Position numbers and translations under genes: made by a program. The notes beneath the pieces were generated by a model. That model was given only the letters and a program-made list of their open reading frames with translations, did no database searches and had not been told where the DNA came from. DNA of 64,000 nt from Hellea sp. (GTDB lineage: Bacteria > Pseudomonadota > Alphaproteobacteria > Caulobacterales > Maricaulaceae): positions 1 to 64,000 of the forward strand of contig JAHDDX010000002.1 of NCBI GenBank assembly GCA_020629135.1, read 5' to 3'. Shown here one piece after another: positions 10,564 through 19,117 of this stretch. Each line of letters starts with the position of its first letter. The stretch's first letter is position 1.

Positions 10564-11424
10564 ATGTCAGCCGCTCGAAAATCGGTCAACGACCGACAAA
10601 ACATCATTCCAGCCATTCCACGCGGTGGCGATCGGCGCGCCACGCCGCGGCCCGGCAAAGACTGGCGGGTCAATCCGCGTTCCTATGAATTTATCGGGGC
10701 GACATTTGACCCTCTCTCCCCCTTGCAGACCTTGTCACGCGCCAAATGGATGACCACTGAACATGGCTTTCGCTATATTGTGACGCCGAATGTTGATCAC
10801 CTCGTACGCCTCTGGAAAGAGCCGGACGTTTTTCTTCCTCTGTACGAAGCCTCATGGCTGAGCGTTTGCGACAGCCGGATCCTGGAGCTCTTGGCCGGCC
10901 TTTCAGGTATTCCCCTCAAAGCCGTGCCGGGATCTGACCTGACCGTTCAATTGTTCGAGAATGTGATCGAAAAGGATCAGCCCATTACCGTGATTGGCGC
11001 AGATGACGAGATCATCGAAAACATCAAGAAACTCTACGGCATTCGTACCATTCATCACTACGAACCGCCTATGGGACTGCGCAACAAGCCCGACGAAGTC
11101 GCCAAATGCGCGGAATTCATTGCTAAACACCCGGCCCGCTATGTGTTTATTTGTGTGGGTTCACCGCAACAGGAAATGGTCGCCAAGGCCTGCGCTGATC
11201 GCGGGGATTGTGTCGGCTTGGGACTTTGTGTCGGGGCCAGCCTTGAATTCCTCACGGGCAGGACAAAACGGGCACCAAAATGGATGCAACAAGCCCGTCT
11301 GGAATGGCTGTTTCGCCTGATGTCCGAACCGCGCCGCCTATGGAAACGCTACCTCGTCGAAGGGCCCAAGATTTTTTGGCTTTGGGCACGATGGTGCCTG
11401 GGCAAGCGGTTGAGCGTAAAGTAA
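10564..11424 (+). CDS. WecB/TagA/CpsF family glycosyltransferase
   Basis: VTPNVDHLVRLW...DSRILELL...FICVGSPQQEMVAKA...CVGASLEFLTGRTKRAPKWMQQARLEWLFRL. Confidence 0.93.
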   Translation: MSAARKSVNDRQNIIPAIPRGGDRRATPRPGKDWRVNPRSYEFIGATFDPLSPLQTLSRAKWMTTEHGFRYIVTPNVDHLVRLWKEPDVFLPLYEASWLSVCDSRILELLAGLSGIPLKAVPGSDLTVQLFENVIEKDQPITVIGADDEIIENIKKLYGIRTIHHYEPPMGLRNKPDEVAKCAEFIAKHPARYVFICVGSPQQEMVAKACADRGDCVGLGLCVGASLEFLTGRTKRAPKWMQQARLEWLFRLMSEPRRLWKRYLVEGPKIFWLWARWCLGKRLSVK

Positions 11425-11448
11425 AAAACCGAAATTTAATCTTCTGTG

Positions 11449-12675
11449 TTATTCTGTGAAGATTTCATCTAATGACAACCCATTTCGCTGATTTACAACG
11501 TGGTTAAGGAGACCATGTACTTGGTCATCTATGTTTATTACACGAAATTTTTCGCGAAAGATTGCCTCCCCCAAACTCTGAACGAGCTTGCTAACCAGTT
11601 CGTCAAGAAAACTAGACCCCGCAGTATCAACATCGACAAAATCCAACACAATCTTCTCATCAATCATTGGTACTAACAACTCAATTTTATTTCGCAACTG
11701 CGCAGCGTCTTTTCTGAACTTGGTTTGCTTACACTCGTCCAATATGTTCATAATATTGTCAGCCTCATCAAACGAACTGATATAAGTCGAAATTGGCTCA
11801 TGGTATAATCGGGTTTTTCGCATATCAATGGGGTTGTTTGTATTGAACAACAAATTTACTACTGTGCCTTGAAAAAATACAACGTTGCGGAGTGTGCCTG
11901 ATTTGGGATTGATATATCTCGCCGCATCACCACTCCATATCTGCATTAACCCTTGGTTTTGCCGAATAAGTTCAGTACATCCAAACAAACCGTTACCCTG
12001 CCCTCTTCCGCTTGTAACTCCTTTGATCAGTGCTAGTTCCAAAGAGCGTTTATGACTTATTTCTTCTCCAGGCGCGATGTTCCCTGAATTTAATTCTTCT
12101 TCGATCAAATCTTTGTTTTCAAGAAAAGCCTCACGAATTCCAATTCCTGAATCACCTACCGAAAGTTCTAAAGTGTGTTTTCTGGGATAAAATTGCCGGC
12201 AGAAATACCCGTGGCTTTTTGAATGCAGTTCTACGTTATCAATAATTTCGCCGACAGCCCATTCAATTGCTGCAAACGAAACTGGGTCCGTGGGAACGTT
12301 CCGTGCTATAAAATCAGTTATTTCGTGAGCAGCATTATTTCCAAGATCCTTGTCTATTCTTGTTGCGCATAGAAACCTATGAGACCTATCTCGCCTACGA
12401 AATCCTTCCGGACGATCTATTCCAAGGGCAGTGAATACATCCAACCTGCTTATATAGTCCAGAATATCATCTGCGCCCTCAAAAATTACTTCTGCTCCTT
12501 TCAAATGGATTTGCTCTGAAAGAAGTAAAATAGCGTTTATGGCGCTAGGAAAAATAAAGCATCGACCGAAATTGAAGATGACGGTATCATCGTGACCAAT
12601 ATCGGAAACATTTACCCTCCGACTGATTTCATAAAAATTACAATCTCCATGAATTCTGATCTTGTGCTCTGTCAT
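11449..12675 (-). CDS. ATP-binding (GHKL/HATPase) protein with N-terminal STAS-like and C-terminal DUF4325/STAS-like segments
   Basis: EWAVGEIIDNVELHS (N box), SVGDSGIGI (G1), SGRGQGNGLFG (G2); KIVLDFVDVDTAGSSFLDELVSKLV resembles DUF4325. Confidence 0.75.
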   Translation of the reverse strand: MTEHKIRIHGDCNFYEISRRVNVSDIGHDDTVIFNFGRCFIFPSAINAILLLSEQIHLKGAEVIFEGADDILDYISRLDVFTALGIDRPEGFRRRDRSHRFLCATRIDKDLGNNAAHEITDFIARNVPTDPVSFAAIEWAVGEIIDNVELHSKSHGYFCRQFYPRKHTLELSVGDSGIGIREAFLENKDLIEEELNSGNIAPGEEISHKRSLELALIKGVTSGRGQGNGLFGCTELIRQNQGLMQIWSGDAARYINPKSGTLRNVVFFQGTVVNLLFNTNNPIDMRKTRLYHEPISTYISSFDEADNIMNILDECKQTKFRKDAAQLRNKIELLVPMIDEKIVLDFVDVDTAGSSFLDELVSKLVQSLGEAIFREKFRVINIDDQVHGLLNHVVNQRNGLSLDEIFTE

Positions 12676-12732
12676 TATTCACCAGCCAAATTTTCCAGAG
12701 TAATATCCAAAGACAATACAGTTTCCTATAGT

Positions 12733-12758
12733 AAAAAAACCGGGCACAAGGCCCGGCT
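12733..12758 (-). terminator. Rho-independent terminator
   Basis: CCGGGC-ACAAG-GCCCGG with A-run on + side (minus-strand U-run). Confidence 0.7.
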
Positions 12759-12840
12759 TCATTCAGCGAATGCGATGGGGAGATCGTAAAGAGTTTAAAA
12801 GGCCCGCTTTTACTCTTTGGTCCGCCGAATTTATTAGAAT

Positions 12841-13455
12841 TTATTGAGCAGGTTTCACAGCCTGAGCCACAGCGGCCTTCGCTTTGGCCAGCTTCTCAAC
12901 CTTGTCATCCGTTTTGAATAGTTGAGCCTGAGCCGCATCGACCGTTTCAGCCACAGTTTCGACAACGTCTTCAATCTTATCCTGGGTGTCCTCGACGAGG
13001 TCTTCGACTTTTTCACTGACAGTTTCAGCCGCCGCTTTAACAGATTTACGAGCTGATTTAGCTTTTGCCGCTGCGGTCTTTTTGGCTTTTTTGGACAATT
13101 TATCCAGAGTTTCAGTCAGCTCTTCGAGTTCAGCTTCCAGAGTCGCAACTTTACCTTTGGCACCAGCCGGCAGCAGGCCTTTGGCGAATTCTACGCGCTT
13201 GGCGTGACGGCGCTCAAGACCTTGCTTGTAGCTATCAAACCAGCCGCCAGATTGCTGTTCCAGGGTCTCACCTTTGGCGACCAGATCGCCAAAGAATTTC
13301 TGACCCAATTCGCGGTTCTTTTCGATGCGATTGGTCAGACGGTCATAGGCCAGACTGTGCAAGCCGACATAGGCCAGTGCACTACGACGGATGATAGATG
13401 TTTTCGCAGGCTTGGCTGCGGTTTTGGTTTTACGGGATTTGGTTGTTGTCGCCAT
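12841..13455 (-). CDS. Phasin-like Lys/Ala-rich coiled-coil protein
   Basis: LAYVGLHSLAYDRL..., FFGDLVAKGETLEQQ, Ala/Lys-rich heptad-like C-terminus. Confidence 0.5.
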   Translation of the reverse strand: MATTTKSRKTKTAAKPAKTSIIRRSALAYVGLHSLAYDRLTNRIEKNRELGQKFFGDLVAKGETLEQQSGGWFDSYKQGLERRHAKRVEFAKGLLPAGAKGKVATLEAELEELTETLDKLSKKAKKTAAAKAKSARKSVKAAAETVSEKVEDLVEDTQDKIEDVVETVAETVDAAQAQLFKTDDKVEKLAKAKAAVAQAVKPAQ

Positions 13456-13533
13456 TTTCGACTCCATGAATTGAATTTCTAGGATGGAATCTAGCGCTGA
13501 AAATTAGAAAGGGCGTCCTAATCTGATACAAAT

Positions 13534-14448
13534 TTAAGGGTCTTTGACCGACTGCCTTACGATTTTCGCGCGAAGGTCCGGGCCGTCATGGCTCCACCCC
13601 GGCGCGTAGAAGATATATTTGAGCTTATCCGTAAATTTATCGGCCCGTTTCACATCTCGCCAGATCGCCGCATATTCATGGGTGATGACATAGGCGGGGT
13701 TATAGCTGTCGATATTCTTCGTCAGACCATATTCCGGCGGATCAAAGTCTTTCTCCTCGGAAAACGTCCCGAAAATCCGGTCCCAGATAATAAAAATCCC
13801 GGCATGATTTCGGTCCAGGTAACGCGGTTGCGAGGCATGATGCACACGGTGATGTGACGCCGTATTGAATATATACTCAATCGGTGCCGGGAGTTTGCGC
13901 ACCAGTTCCGTATGGGTCCAGTATTGATAGATCAGATTGACGCTGGTCATGATGAAAATCATCACGGGATCAAAGCCCAGAACCGGCAACCAGATCCAGA
14001 AAAAATATTTATGCAGACGCTCCCCGATGCCCTGCCGGAGGGCGGTGCCGTAATTCAGATATTGCGAGGAATGATGCTGCACATGTCCGGCCCAGAACAG
14101 GCGCACTTCATGGTTCATCCGGTGAAACCAGTAATAGGTGATATCATCGGCAAAAAACAGGATCGCCCAGGCCCACCACTGGCGACCGACCACATCCCGA
14201 AGACCAAGCCAGTTCGCCTCATGCACATAAAAAAGCGCCAGGAACGCCAGCGTTTTCGGAATAATATCAACCAGGATTGACGCGAGCGCCATGGAAAGCG
14301 ACGTCCACATATCCTTATTGTGGTAAAGCTCGAGGTTTTTCTTTCGGTCGATCCAGATTTCGACCAGCAGGATCCCGATAAACAGCGGCAGGGCCAGGAT
14401 CAAAAGCTGGTCATTGAGGACTTTGTTCAACGCATCAGAAAAGGTCAT
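13534..14448 (-). CDS. Sterol desaturase/fatty acid hydroxylase family protein
   Basis: His-box motifs FHRMNHEVR, HVQHHSSQ, NTASHHRVHH; start likely at MTFSDALNK within ORF 13534..14583. Confidence 0.88.
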   Translation of the reverse strand: MTFSDALNKVLNDQLLILALPLFIGILLVEIWIDRKKNLELYHNKDMWTSLSMALASILVDIIPKTLAFLALFYVHEANWLGLRDVVGRQWWAWAILFFADDITYYWFHRMNHEVRLFWAGHVQHHSSQYLNYGTALRQGIGERLHKYFFWIWLPVLGFDPVMIFIMTSVNLIYQYWTHTELVRKLPAPIEYIFNTASHHRVHHASQPRYLDRNHAGIFIIWDRIFGTFSEEKDFDPPEYGLTKNIDSYNPAYVITHEYAAIWRDVKRADKFTDKLKYIFYAPGWSHDGPDLRAKIVRQSVKDP

Positions 14449-14483
14449 AGGCCGACCATATTTCAAATTCTGGTCCGAGCAAC

Positions 14484-14510
14484 AAAAAAAACCGGGCACG
14501 AGGCCCGGCT
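14484..14510 (-). terminator. Rho-independent terminator downstream of rpsP
   Basis: CCGGGC-ACGAG-GCCCGG preceded by A8 on +. Confidence 0.8.
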
Positions 14511-14533
14511 TATTATTCGAATAAGAAGAGAAA

Positions 14534-15028
14534 CTATTCTTCTTCAGATTTCGCTTCTTCAGCAGGCGCTTCTTCAGCAGCATCCTCAGCCGGTGCAGCC
14601 TCTTCGGCTTCAGCCGCTTTTGCAGCTTCTTCAGCGGCCTTAGCAGCTTCTTCAGCTGCGGCTTTGGCTTCTTCTTCAGCCGCCTTGCGCGCTTCTTCTT
14701 TTTCTTTTTTCTCTTCGATCAGCTGCAGGGCTTTCGCACCTGGCTTACCTTTTTCCGGGTTGTTACCTGGCTTCCAGTCCCAAAGGCCAGCAGCGCCGAG
14801 GAAACGGGCTACGCGCTCAGTTGGACGGGCGCCTTTACCCAGCCATTCTTTACATTTTTCAACGTCCAGCTTGACCCGGTCTTCGCTGTCTTTTGGCAGC
14901 ATTGGGTTGTATGATCCGACGCGGTCGATGAAGCGGCCATCACGTGGCGCGCGGCTGTCTGCGACAACGATACGGTAATATGGACGTTTTTTGGCGCCGT
15001 GACGGGCCAGTCTGAGTTTGAGTGCCAT
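14534..15028 (-). CDS. rpsP: 30S ribosomal protein bS16 with long Ala/Glu-rich C-terminal extension
   Basis: [43 protein letters not shown]. Confidence 0.97.
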   Translation of the reverse strand: MALKLRLARHGAKKRPYYRIVVADSRAPRDGRFIDRVGSYNPMLPKDSEDRVKLDVEKCKEWLGKGARPTERVARFLGAAGLWDWKPGNNPEKGKPGAKALQLIEEKKEKEEARKAAEEEAKAAAEEAAKAAEEAAKAAEAEEAAPAEDAAEEAPAEEAKSEEE

Positions 15029-15057
15029 TTTTCTATCCTATGTTTATGACGTTCAAT

Positions 15058-16611
15058 TTATTTCTTGGGTTTTGGTCCGCCCAATCCGGGTAGACCGCCC
15101 CCACCCAGACCTGGCAGCTTGCCGCCACCCAGGCCCGGTAATCCTTTGGGCATTTGTTTTTTCATGTCTTCGAGCATTTTCGGGTCGATATCGGCCGGGT
15201 TCGGCATGCCTTTCGGCATTCCTGGCATTCCGCCGCCGCCCATCATTTGCCCCATCAGGCCTTTCATGCCGCCCTTGCCGAGCTTTTTCATCATGTCGGA
15301 CATTTGGCGATGCATCTTCAAAAGCTTGTTGACTTCCTGCACGCTCATGCCGGATCCGGCGGCAATCCGTTTTTTGCGCGACGCTTTGATCTTGAGCGGG
15401 TTCTTACGCTCCCATGGGGTCATGGAAAGGATGATGGCCTGCTGCTGTTTCAAAAGCTTATCATCAACGCCGCCCGCCGCATCGAGCTGCTTTTTCATCT
15501 TGCCCATGCCGGGCATCATTTTCATCAATCCGCCCAGGCCGCCCATTTTCTGCATCTGGCCGAGCTGTTTGCCAAGGTCATCCAGATCGAACGACCCTTT
15601 TTCCATTTTCTTGGCGAGCTTTTCAGCCTCTTTCTGGTCGATGACTTCTGCAGCCTTCTCAACCAGAGAGACCACATCGCCTTGACCCAGAATACGTCCC
15701 GCCAAGCGCCGCGCGTCAAAAGCCTCGAGACCATCAAGCTTCTCGCCCGTTCCCAGGAATTTAATCGGCAGGCCAGTGACGGCCCGCATTGACAAAGCGG
15801 CACCGCCGCGGCCATCGCCGTCAATCCGTGTCAGCACCAGACCCGTCAGCGGCAATTGCGCATGGAAACGCTTGGCGGTTTCAACGGCGTCCTGACCGGT
15901 CAGGGCATCTGCCACCAATAGTGTTTCAATCGGGTTAGCCGTTTTGGCAATATCCTCGACTTCGGCCATAAGCTCTTCGTCGATCGTCGTCCGACCCGCG
16001 GTATCCAGGAAAACCACATCAAAGCCGCCGAGCTTACCCTGCTCCATGGCCCGTTTCGCGATGTCTCGCGCAGATTGTCCCTGTATGATCGGCAGGAAAT
16101 CGACCCCGGCCTGTTCCGCCAGAATACCGAGCTGTTCCATCGCCGCCGGACGGCGGGTATCCAGCGAGGCCAAAAGGACTTTCTTCTTGCCCTTTTCCTT
16201 GAGGAATTTGGCGATCTTACCGGTCGTGGTGGTTTTACCTGAACCTTGCAGACCGGCCATAAGAATGGCCACCGGTGGTCGGCCCGCCAGGTTAAGCTCA
16301 GACGCCCGCAGCGCCGCCTCAATATCAGCGTCTTCTTCGCTCAGCGTCCCGCCCAGCATTTCGACCAGGCCGTCATGGACGATCTTGACGATCTGCTGGC
16401 CCGGCTTAACGGCCTTGATGACCTTTTCGCCGACAGCTTCTTCTTTGACCTTGCTGATGAAATCCTTGACGACCGGCAGGGCGACATCCGCCTCAAGCAA
16501 GGCAACGCGGATTTCGCGCATGGCCGCACTGACATCCTTTTCCGACAGCGCACCGCGGCCTGTCAGATTGTCAAATACGCCCGATAATTTATCGCCTAAG
16601 GCTTCAAACAT
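15058..16611 (-). CDS. ffh: Signal recognition particle protein Ffh
   Basis: MFEALGDKLSGVFDNLTGRGALSEKDV, GLQGSGKTTTTGKIA, Met-rich M domain. Confidence 0.97.
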   Translation of the reverse strand: MFEALGDKLSGVFDNLTGRGALSEKDVSAAMREIRVALLEADVALPVVKDFISKVKEEAVGEKVIKAVKPGQQIVKIVHDGLVEMLGGTLSEEDADIEAALRASELNLAGRPPVAILMAGLQGSGKTTTTGKIAKFLKEKGKKKVLLASLDTRRPAAMEQLGILAEQAGVDFLPIIQGQSARDIAKRAMEQGKLGGFDVVFLDTAGRTTIDEELMAEVEDIAKTANPIETLLVADALTGQDAVETAKRFHAQLPLTGLVLTRIDGDGRGGAALSMRAVTGLPIKFLGTGEKLDGLEAFDARRLAGRILGQGDVVSLVEKAAEVIDQKEAEKLAKKMEKGSFDLDDLGKQLGQMQKMGGLGGLMKMMPGMGKMKKQLDAAGGVDDKLLKQQQAIILSMTPWERKNPLKIKASRKKRIAAGSGMSVQEVNKLLKMHRQMSDMMKKLGKGGMKGLMGQMMGGGGMPGMPKGMPNPADIDPKMLEDMKKQMPKGLPGLGGGKLPGLGGGGLPGLGGPKPKK

Positions 16612-16631
16612 TCTGGTCCAACTTTCTCACC

Positions 16632-16689
16632 CTTCGTCAAGCTCAGGATGAGGAAAGTTGATTCGGTCCTCATGCTGAGCCTGACGAAG
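16632..16689. repeat. Long inverted repeat, likely dispersed repeat family
   Basis: CTTCGTCAAGCTCAGGATGAGGA / TCCTCATGCTGAGCCTGACGAAG arms (23 nt, 2 mismatches) with 12-nt spacer. Confidence 0.7.
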
Positions 16690-16864
16690 CATGCTCCAAA
16701 CCACACAGCACCCTAAGCCCCGGTGGATGATCACATCGACCGGAGGACCCCGCCTGCATCATCCATTAAAATGGGATCGCACAGGTCAGAGCGCAAATCA
16801 GGAGATTGCGCGGAATTTGGAGGGCCTATATGGCGTTATAAAACGCCTGTCAAACTTAATTTGA

Positions 16865-17224
16865 TCAGATCGCGATCAGCAGGGCCACTAGCGCCGCGGC
16901 GCCGATTGCCAGTTTCTTTTGCGGACTGCTGCGGCGTGTGCCGTAGACTTCGCTGACAAAGTGTTCGCAGTTATAACTATAAGGATTATAGCGTTTGCCG
17001 ATTAGCGCCCTTGCCCGCGCCAAAACGCGGTCAGAGTCCATACCGTTTAAAGGACCGTGATTTTTGAGCTTACCGCCATCGGTAAAGGTTCTGACACTTT
17101 CCTCATATACACCGCCGCGTCGCCGAGAATTCGAAATTACCCGTCCGGTCTCTGTCATGATACCCTCATGCAGAATACCGCCTTTAACGCGAACACTTAC
17201 AATGTCACCTGGCCGATACCACAT
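16865..17224 (-). CDS. LRAT-like (NlpC/P60 superfamily) protein with C-terminal TM anchor
   Basis: GDIVSVRVKGGILHEGIM..., YSYNCEHFVSEVYG, C-terminal LAIGAAALVALLIAI. Confidence 0.75.
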   Translation of the reverse strand: MWYRPGDIVSVRVKGGILHEGIMTETGRVISNSRRRGGVYEESVRTFTDGGKLKNHGPLNGMDSDRVLARARALIGKRYNPYSYNCEHFVSEVYGTRRSSPQKKLAIGAAALVALLIAI

Positions 17225-17423
17225 ATGCCGACTCCTTTAATTATCGTTTATCAATAAGGAGCGAGCAAATCAAGGCTCAATGTGAACACGGGCCTACGGT
17301 ATGTTATCCATCCATGTTTCAAGGACAAATGCGAATGACCAATCTTTTCTTGACCTTTTTCTAGCTCCAAGTGAACGAAAACAAAGCAATGCGACGTCGA
17401 GAGGTTCCTCTTTCATTGTTTGA

Positions 17424-17885
17424 TCATGCGCGTTTGAGCGCTGCGATCATCTCATGCAGATTTTGCAAATAGGTTGAGCGGTCCCGCGCACTAAAGGGCG
17501 GCGGGCCGCCAATATTTTCGCCTATGGCCCCGGCCCGCAGATCCGACATAATCGCCCGTACCGCCAGAGCCGAGCCAATGCTGTCTTCGGTAAAGGCTTT
17601 GCCATTCGGCGCCAGGACCTGCGTACCCGCCTTTAGGCATCGATCCGCAAGCGGAATATCGGAAGTGATGACCACGACGTTTTCGCCCGCGCGCTCAGCA
17701 ATATAATCATCAGCGGCGTCAAAACCATCTGAAACCATGACCCGGCTGACCAGCGGATGATCCATCACGCGCAGAAAATTATTAGCAACAACGATGACCG
17801 GCACATCATGTCGAAGCGCGACCTTATATGTTTCCTCACGGACCGGACAGGCATCCGCATCAATAAAGATTTTAATCTCAGCCAC
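17424..17885 (-). CDS. YaiI/YqxD family (DUF188) protein
   Basis: KIFIDADACPVREETYKVA...VITSDIPLADRCL...GGPPPFSARDRS; GTG start at 17885. Confidence 0.92.
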   Translation of the reverse strand: MAEIKIFIDADACPVREETYKVALRHDVPVIVVANNFLRVMDHPLVSRVMVSDGFDAADDYIAERAGENVVVITSDIPLADRCLKAGTQVLAPNGKAFTEDSIGSALAVRAIMSDLRAGAIGENIGGPPPFSARDRSTYLQNLHEMIAALKRA

Positions 17886-18591
17886 CCAACACCTCATCCA
17901 CCCATACCGGGACCAGATCACCGGCCTTGCCGAGACGCGTCTCGAGAAAGAAGTGTGATCCTTCCGAGCGCTCAAGGTTGATTTCGAGAGTTTGCTTGCC
18001 CAGACCGCGCGCCATTTGTACATAACCGGCGGCCGGATAGACCGCCCCACTCGTGCCTATGGAAACAAATTGATCACAATTCAGGATGGTCGCTTCTATC
18101 GTATCCATGCGGTAAGGCATTTCCCCAAACCAGACAATATCAGGCCGGACTTTGCCAACAACCTCACATTTCGGACAAGGGCTCATAAGCGTAAAGGCAG
18201 CGTCACTTTTGAATTTTTGATCACAGGCGCGGCACCATTGAGACAATAATTCCCCGTGCATATGAATGATATTTTGCGCGCCGCCGCGCTCGTGCAGGTC
18301 GTCAACATTTTGGGTGACGATGGTCAGATAACCACCTCGCTCCATCAAACCTTTTTCCAGTTCCGCCAAGGCGAAGTGCGCCGGGTTGGGTTCAACAGTG
18401 GAGAGCTGCGCCCGTCTTGCATTGTAAAATGACAGGACCAGTTCCGGGTTGGCGGCATAACCCTGCGGGGTTGCAACTTCCTCAATGGAATGATCTTCCC
18501 ACAATCCACCCGTATCGCGAAAGGTTCGAATGCCACTTTCCGCCGAAATCCCGGCCCCGGTCAGCACCACAATGTTTTTGCTTTTTGTCAT
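17878..18591 (-). CDS. NAD-dependent protein deacylase, Sir2 family
   Basis: VVLTGAGISAESGIRTFRD, TQNVDDLHERGG, HMHGEL, Zn Cys residues; start reassigned to ATG 18591. Confidence 0.93.
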   Translation of the reverse strand: MTKSKNIVVLTGAGISAESGIRTFRDTGGLWEDHSIEEVATPQGYAANPELVLSFYNARRAQLSTVEPNPAHFALAELEKGLMERGGYLTIVTQNVDDLHERGGAQNIIHMHGELLSQWCRACDQKFKSDAAFTLMSPCPKCEVVGKVRPDIVWFGEMPYRMDTIEATILNCDQFVSIGTSGAVYPAAGYVQMARGLGKQTLEINLERSEGSHFFLETRLGKAGDLVPVWVDEVLGG

Positions 18592-18612
18592 AGGCCGTTT
18601 TATGCCCGCTTC

Positions 18613-19086
18613 ATGGATAAGCCGAAAGTTCTTTTTGTATGTCTGGGCAATATTTGCCGATCGCCCACCGCGGAGGCCGTGTTTCGTCATCGCGCCGGTC
18701 GCGCCGGACTGGGTGTATATATAGATAGCGCTGGTACAGGCGCCTGGCATGCTGGCGAATTACCCGACGCACGGGCCCAGAGTGCCGGGAAAGCCCGCGG
18801 ATATAGTTTTGAGGGCCAAACAGCACGGGCGGTGATAGACGACGACTTCGAAGATTTCGATCTGATCCTGGCGATGGATCAAAAAAATCTGAAAAACCTG
18901 CAAATGATGGCGCCGAATCATCTCTGCTCGAAAATCCAATTATTTCTGGAGTTCTTAAACGATCGGTCCGTAACCGAAGTCCCTGACCCCTATTATGGCG
19001 GGCCGGATGGGTTTGAGCATGTTTTGGACCTGATTGAGGCCGCCAGTGACGGCCTTATCGCAGAAATATCCGAAAATTACGGGTGA
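18613..19086 (+). CDS. Low molecular weight protein-tyrosine phosphatase
   Basis: VLFVCLGNICRSPTAEAVF; DPYYGG. Confidence 0.95.
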   Translation: MDKPKVLFVCLGNICRSPTAEAVFRHRAGRAGLGVYIDSAGTGAWHAGELPDARAQSAGKARGYSFEGQTARAVIDDDFEDFDLILAMDQKNLKNLQMMAPNHLCSKIQLFLEFLNDRSVTEVPDPYYGGPDGFEHVLDLIEAASDGLIAEISENYG

Positions 19087-19117
19087 CAGGCCCGCTTGAA
19101 ACGACTAACTCCGTGCC

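Noticed and set aside
14534-14720. Apparent tandem repeat array (cttcttcagc...)
   Set aside because: Explained by repetitive Ala/Glu codons in the rpsP tail; not a CRISPR or independent repeat.
15065-15792. Long plus-strand ORFs (206 and 212 aa) antisense to ffh
   Set aside because: Low-complexity Pro/Ser- or His-rich mirror of the conserved ffh coding strand; no independent coding evidence.
15944-16651. 235-aa plus-strand ORF antisense to ffh
   Set aside because: Mirror of the conserved SRP GTPase; Ser/Ala/Arg-rich shadow frame.
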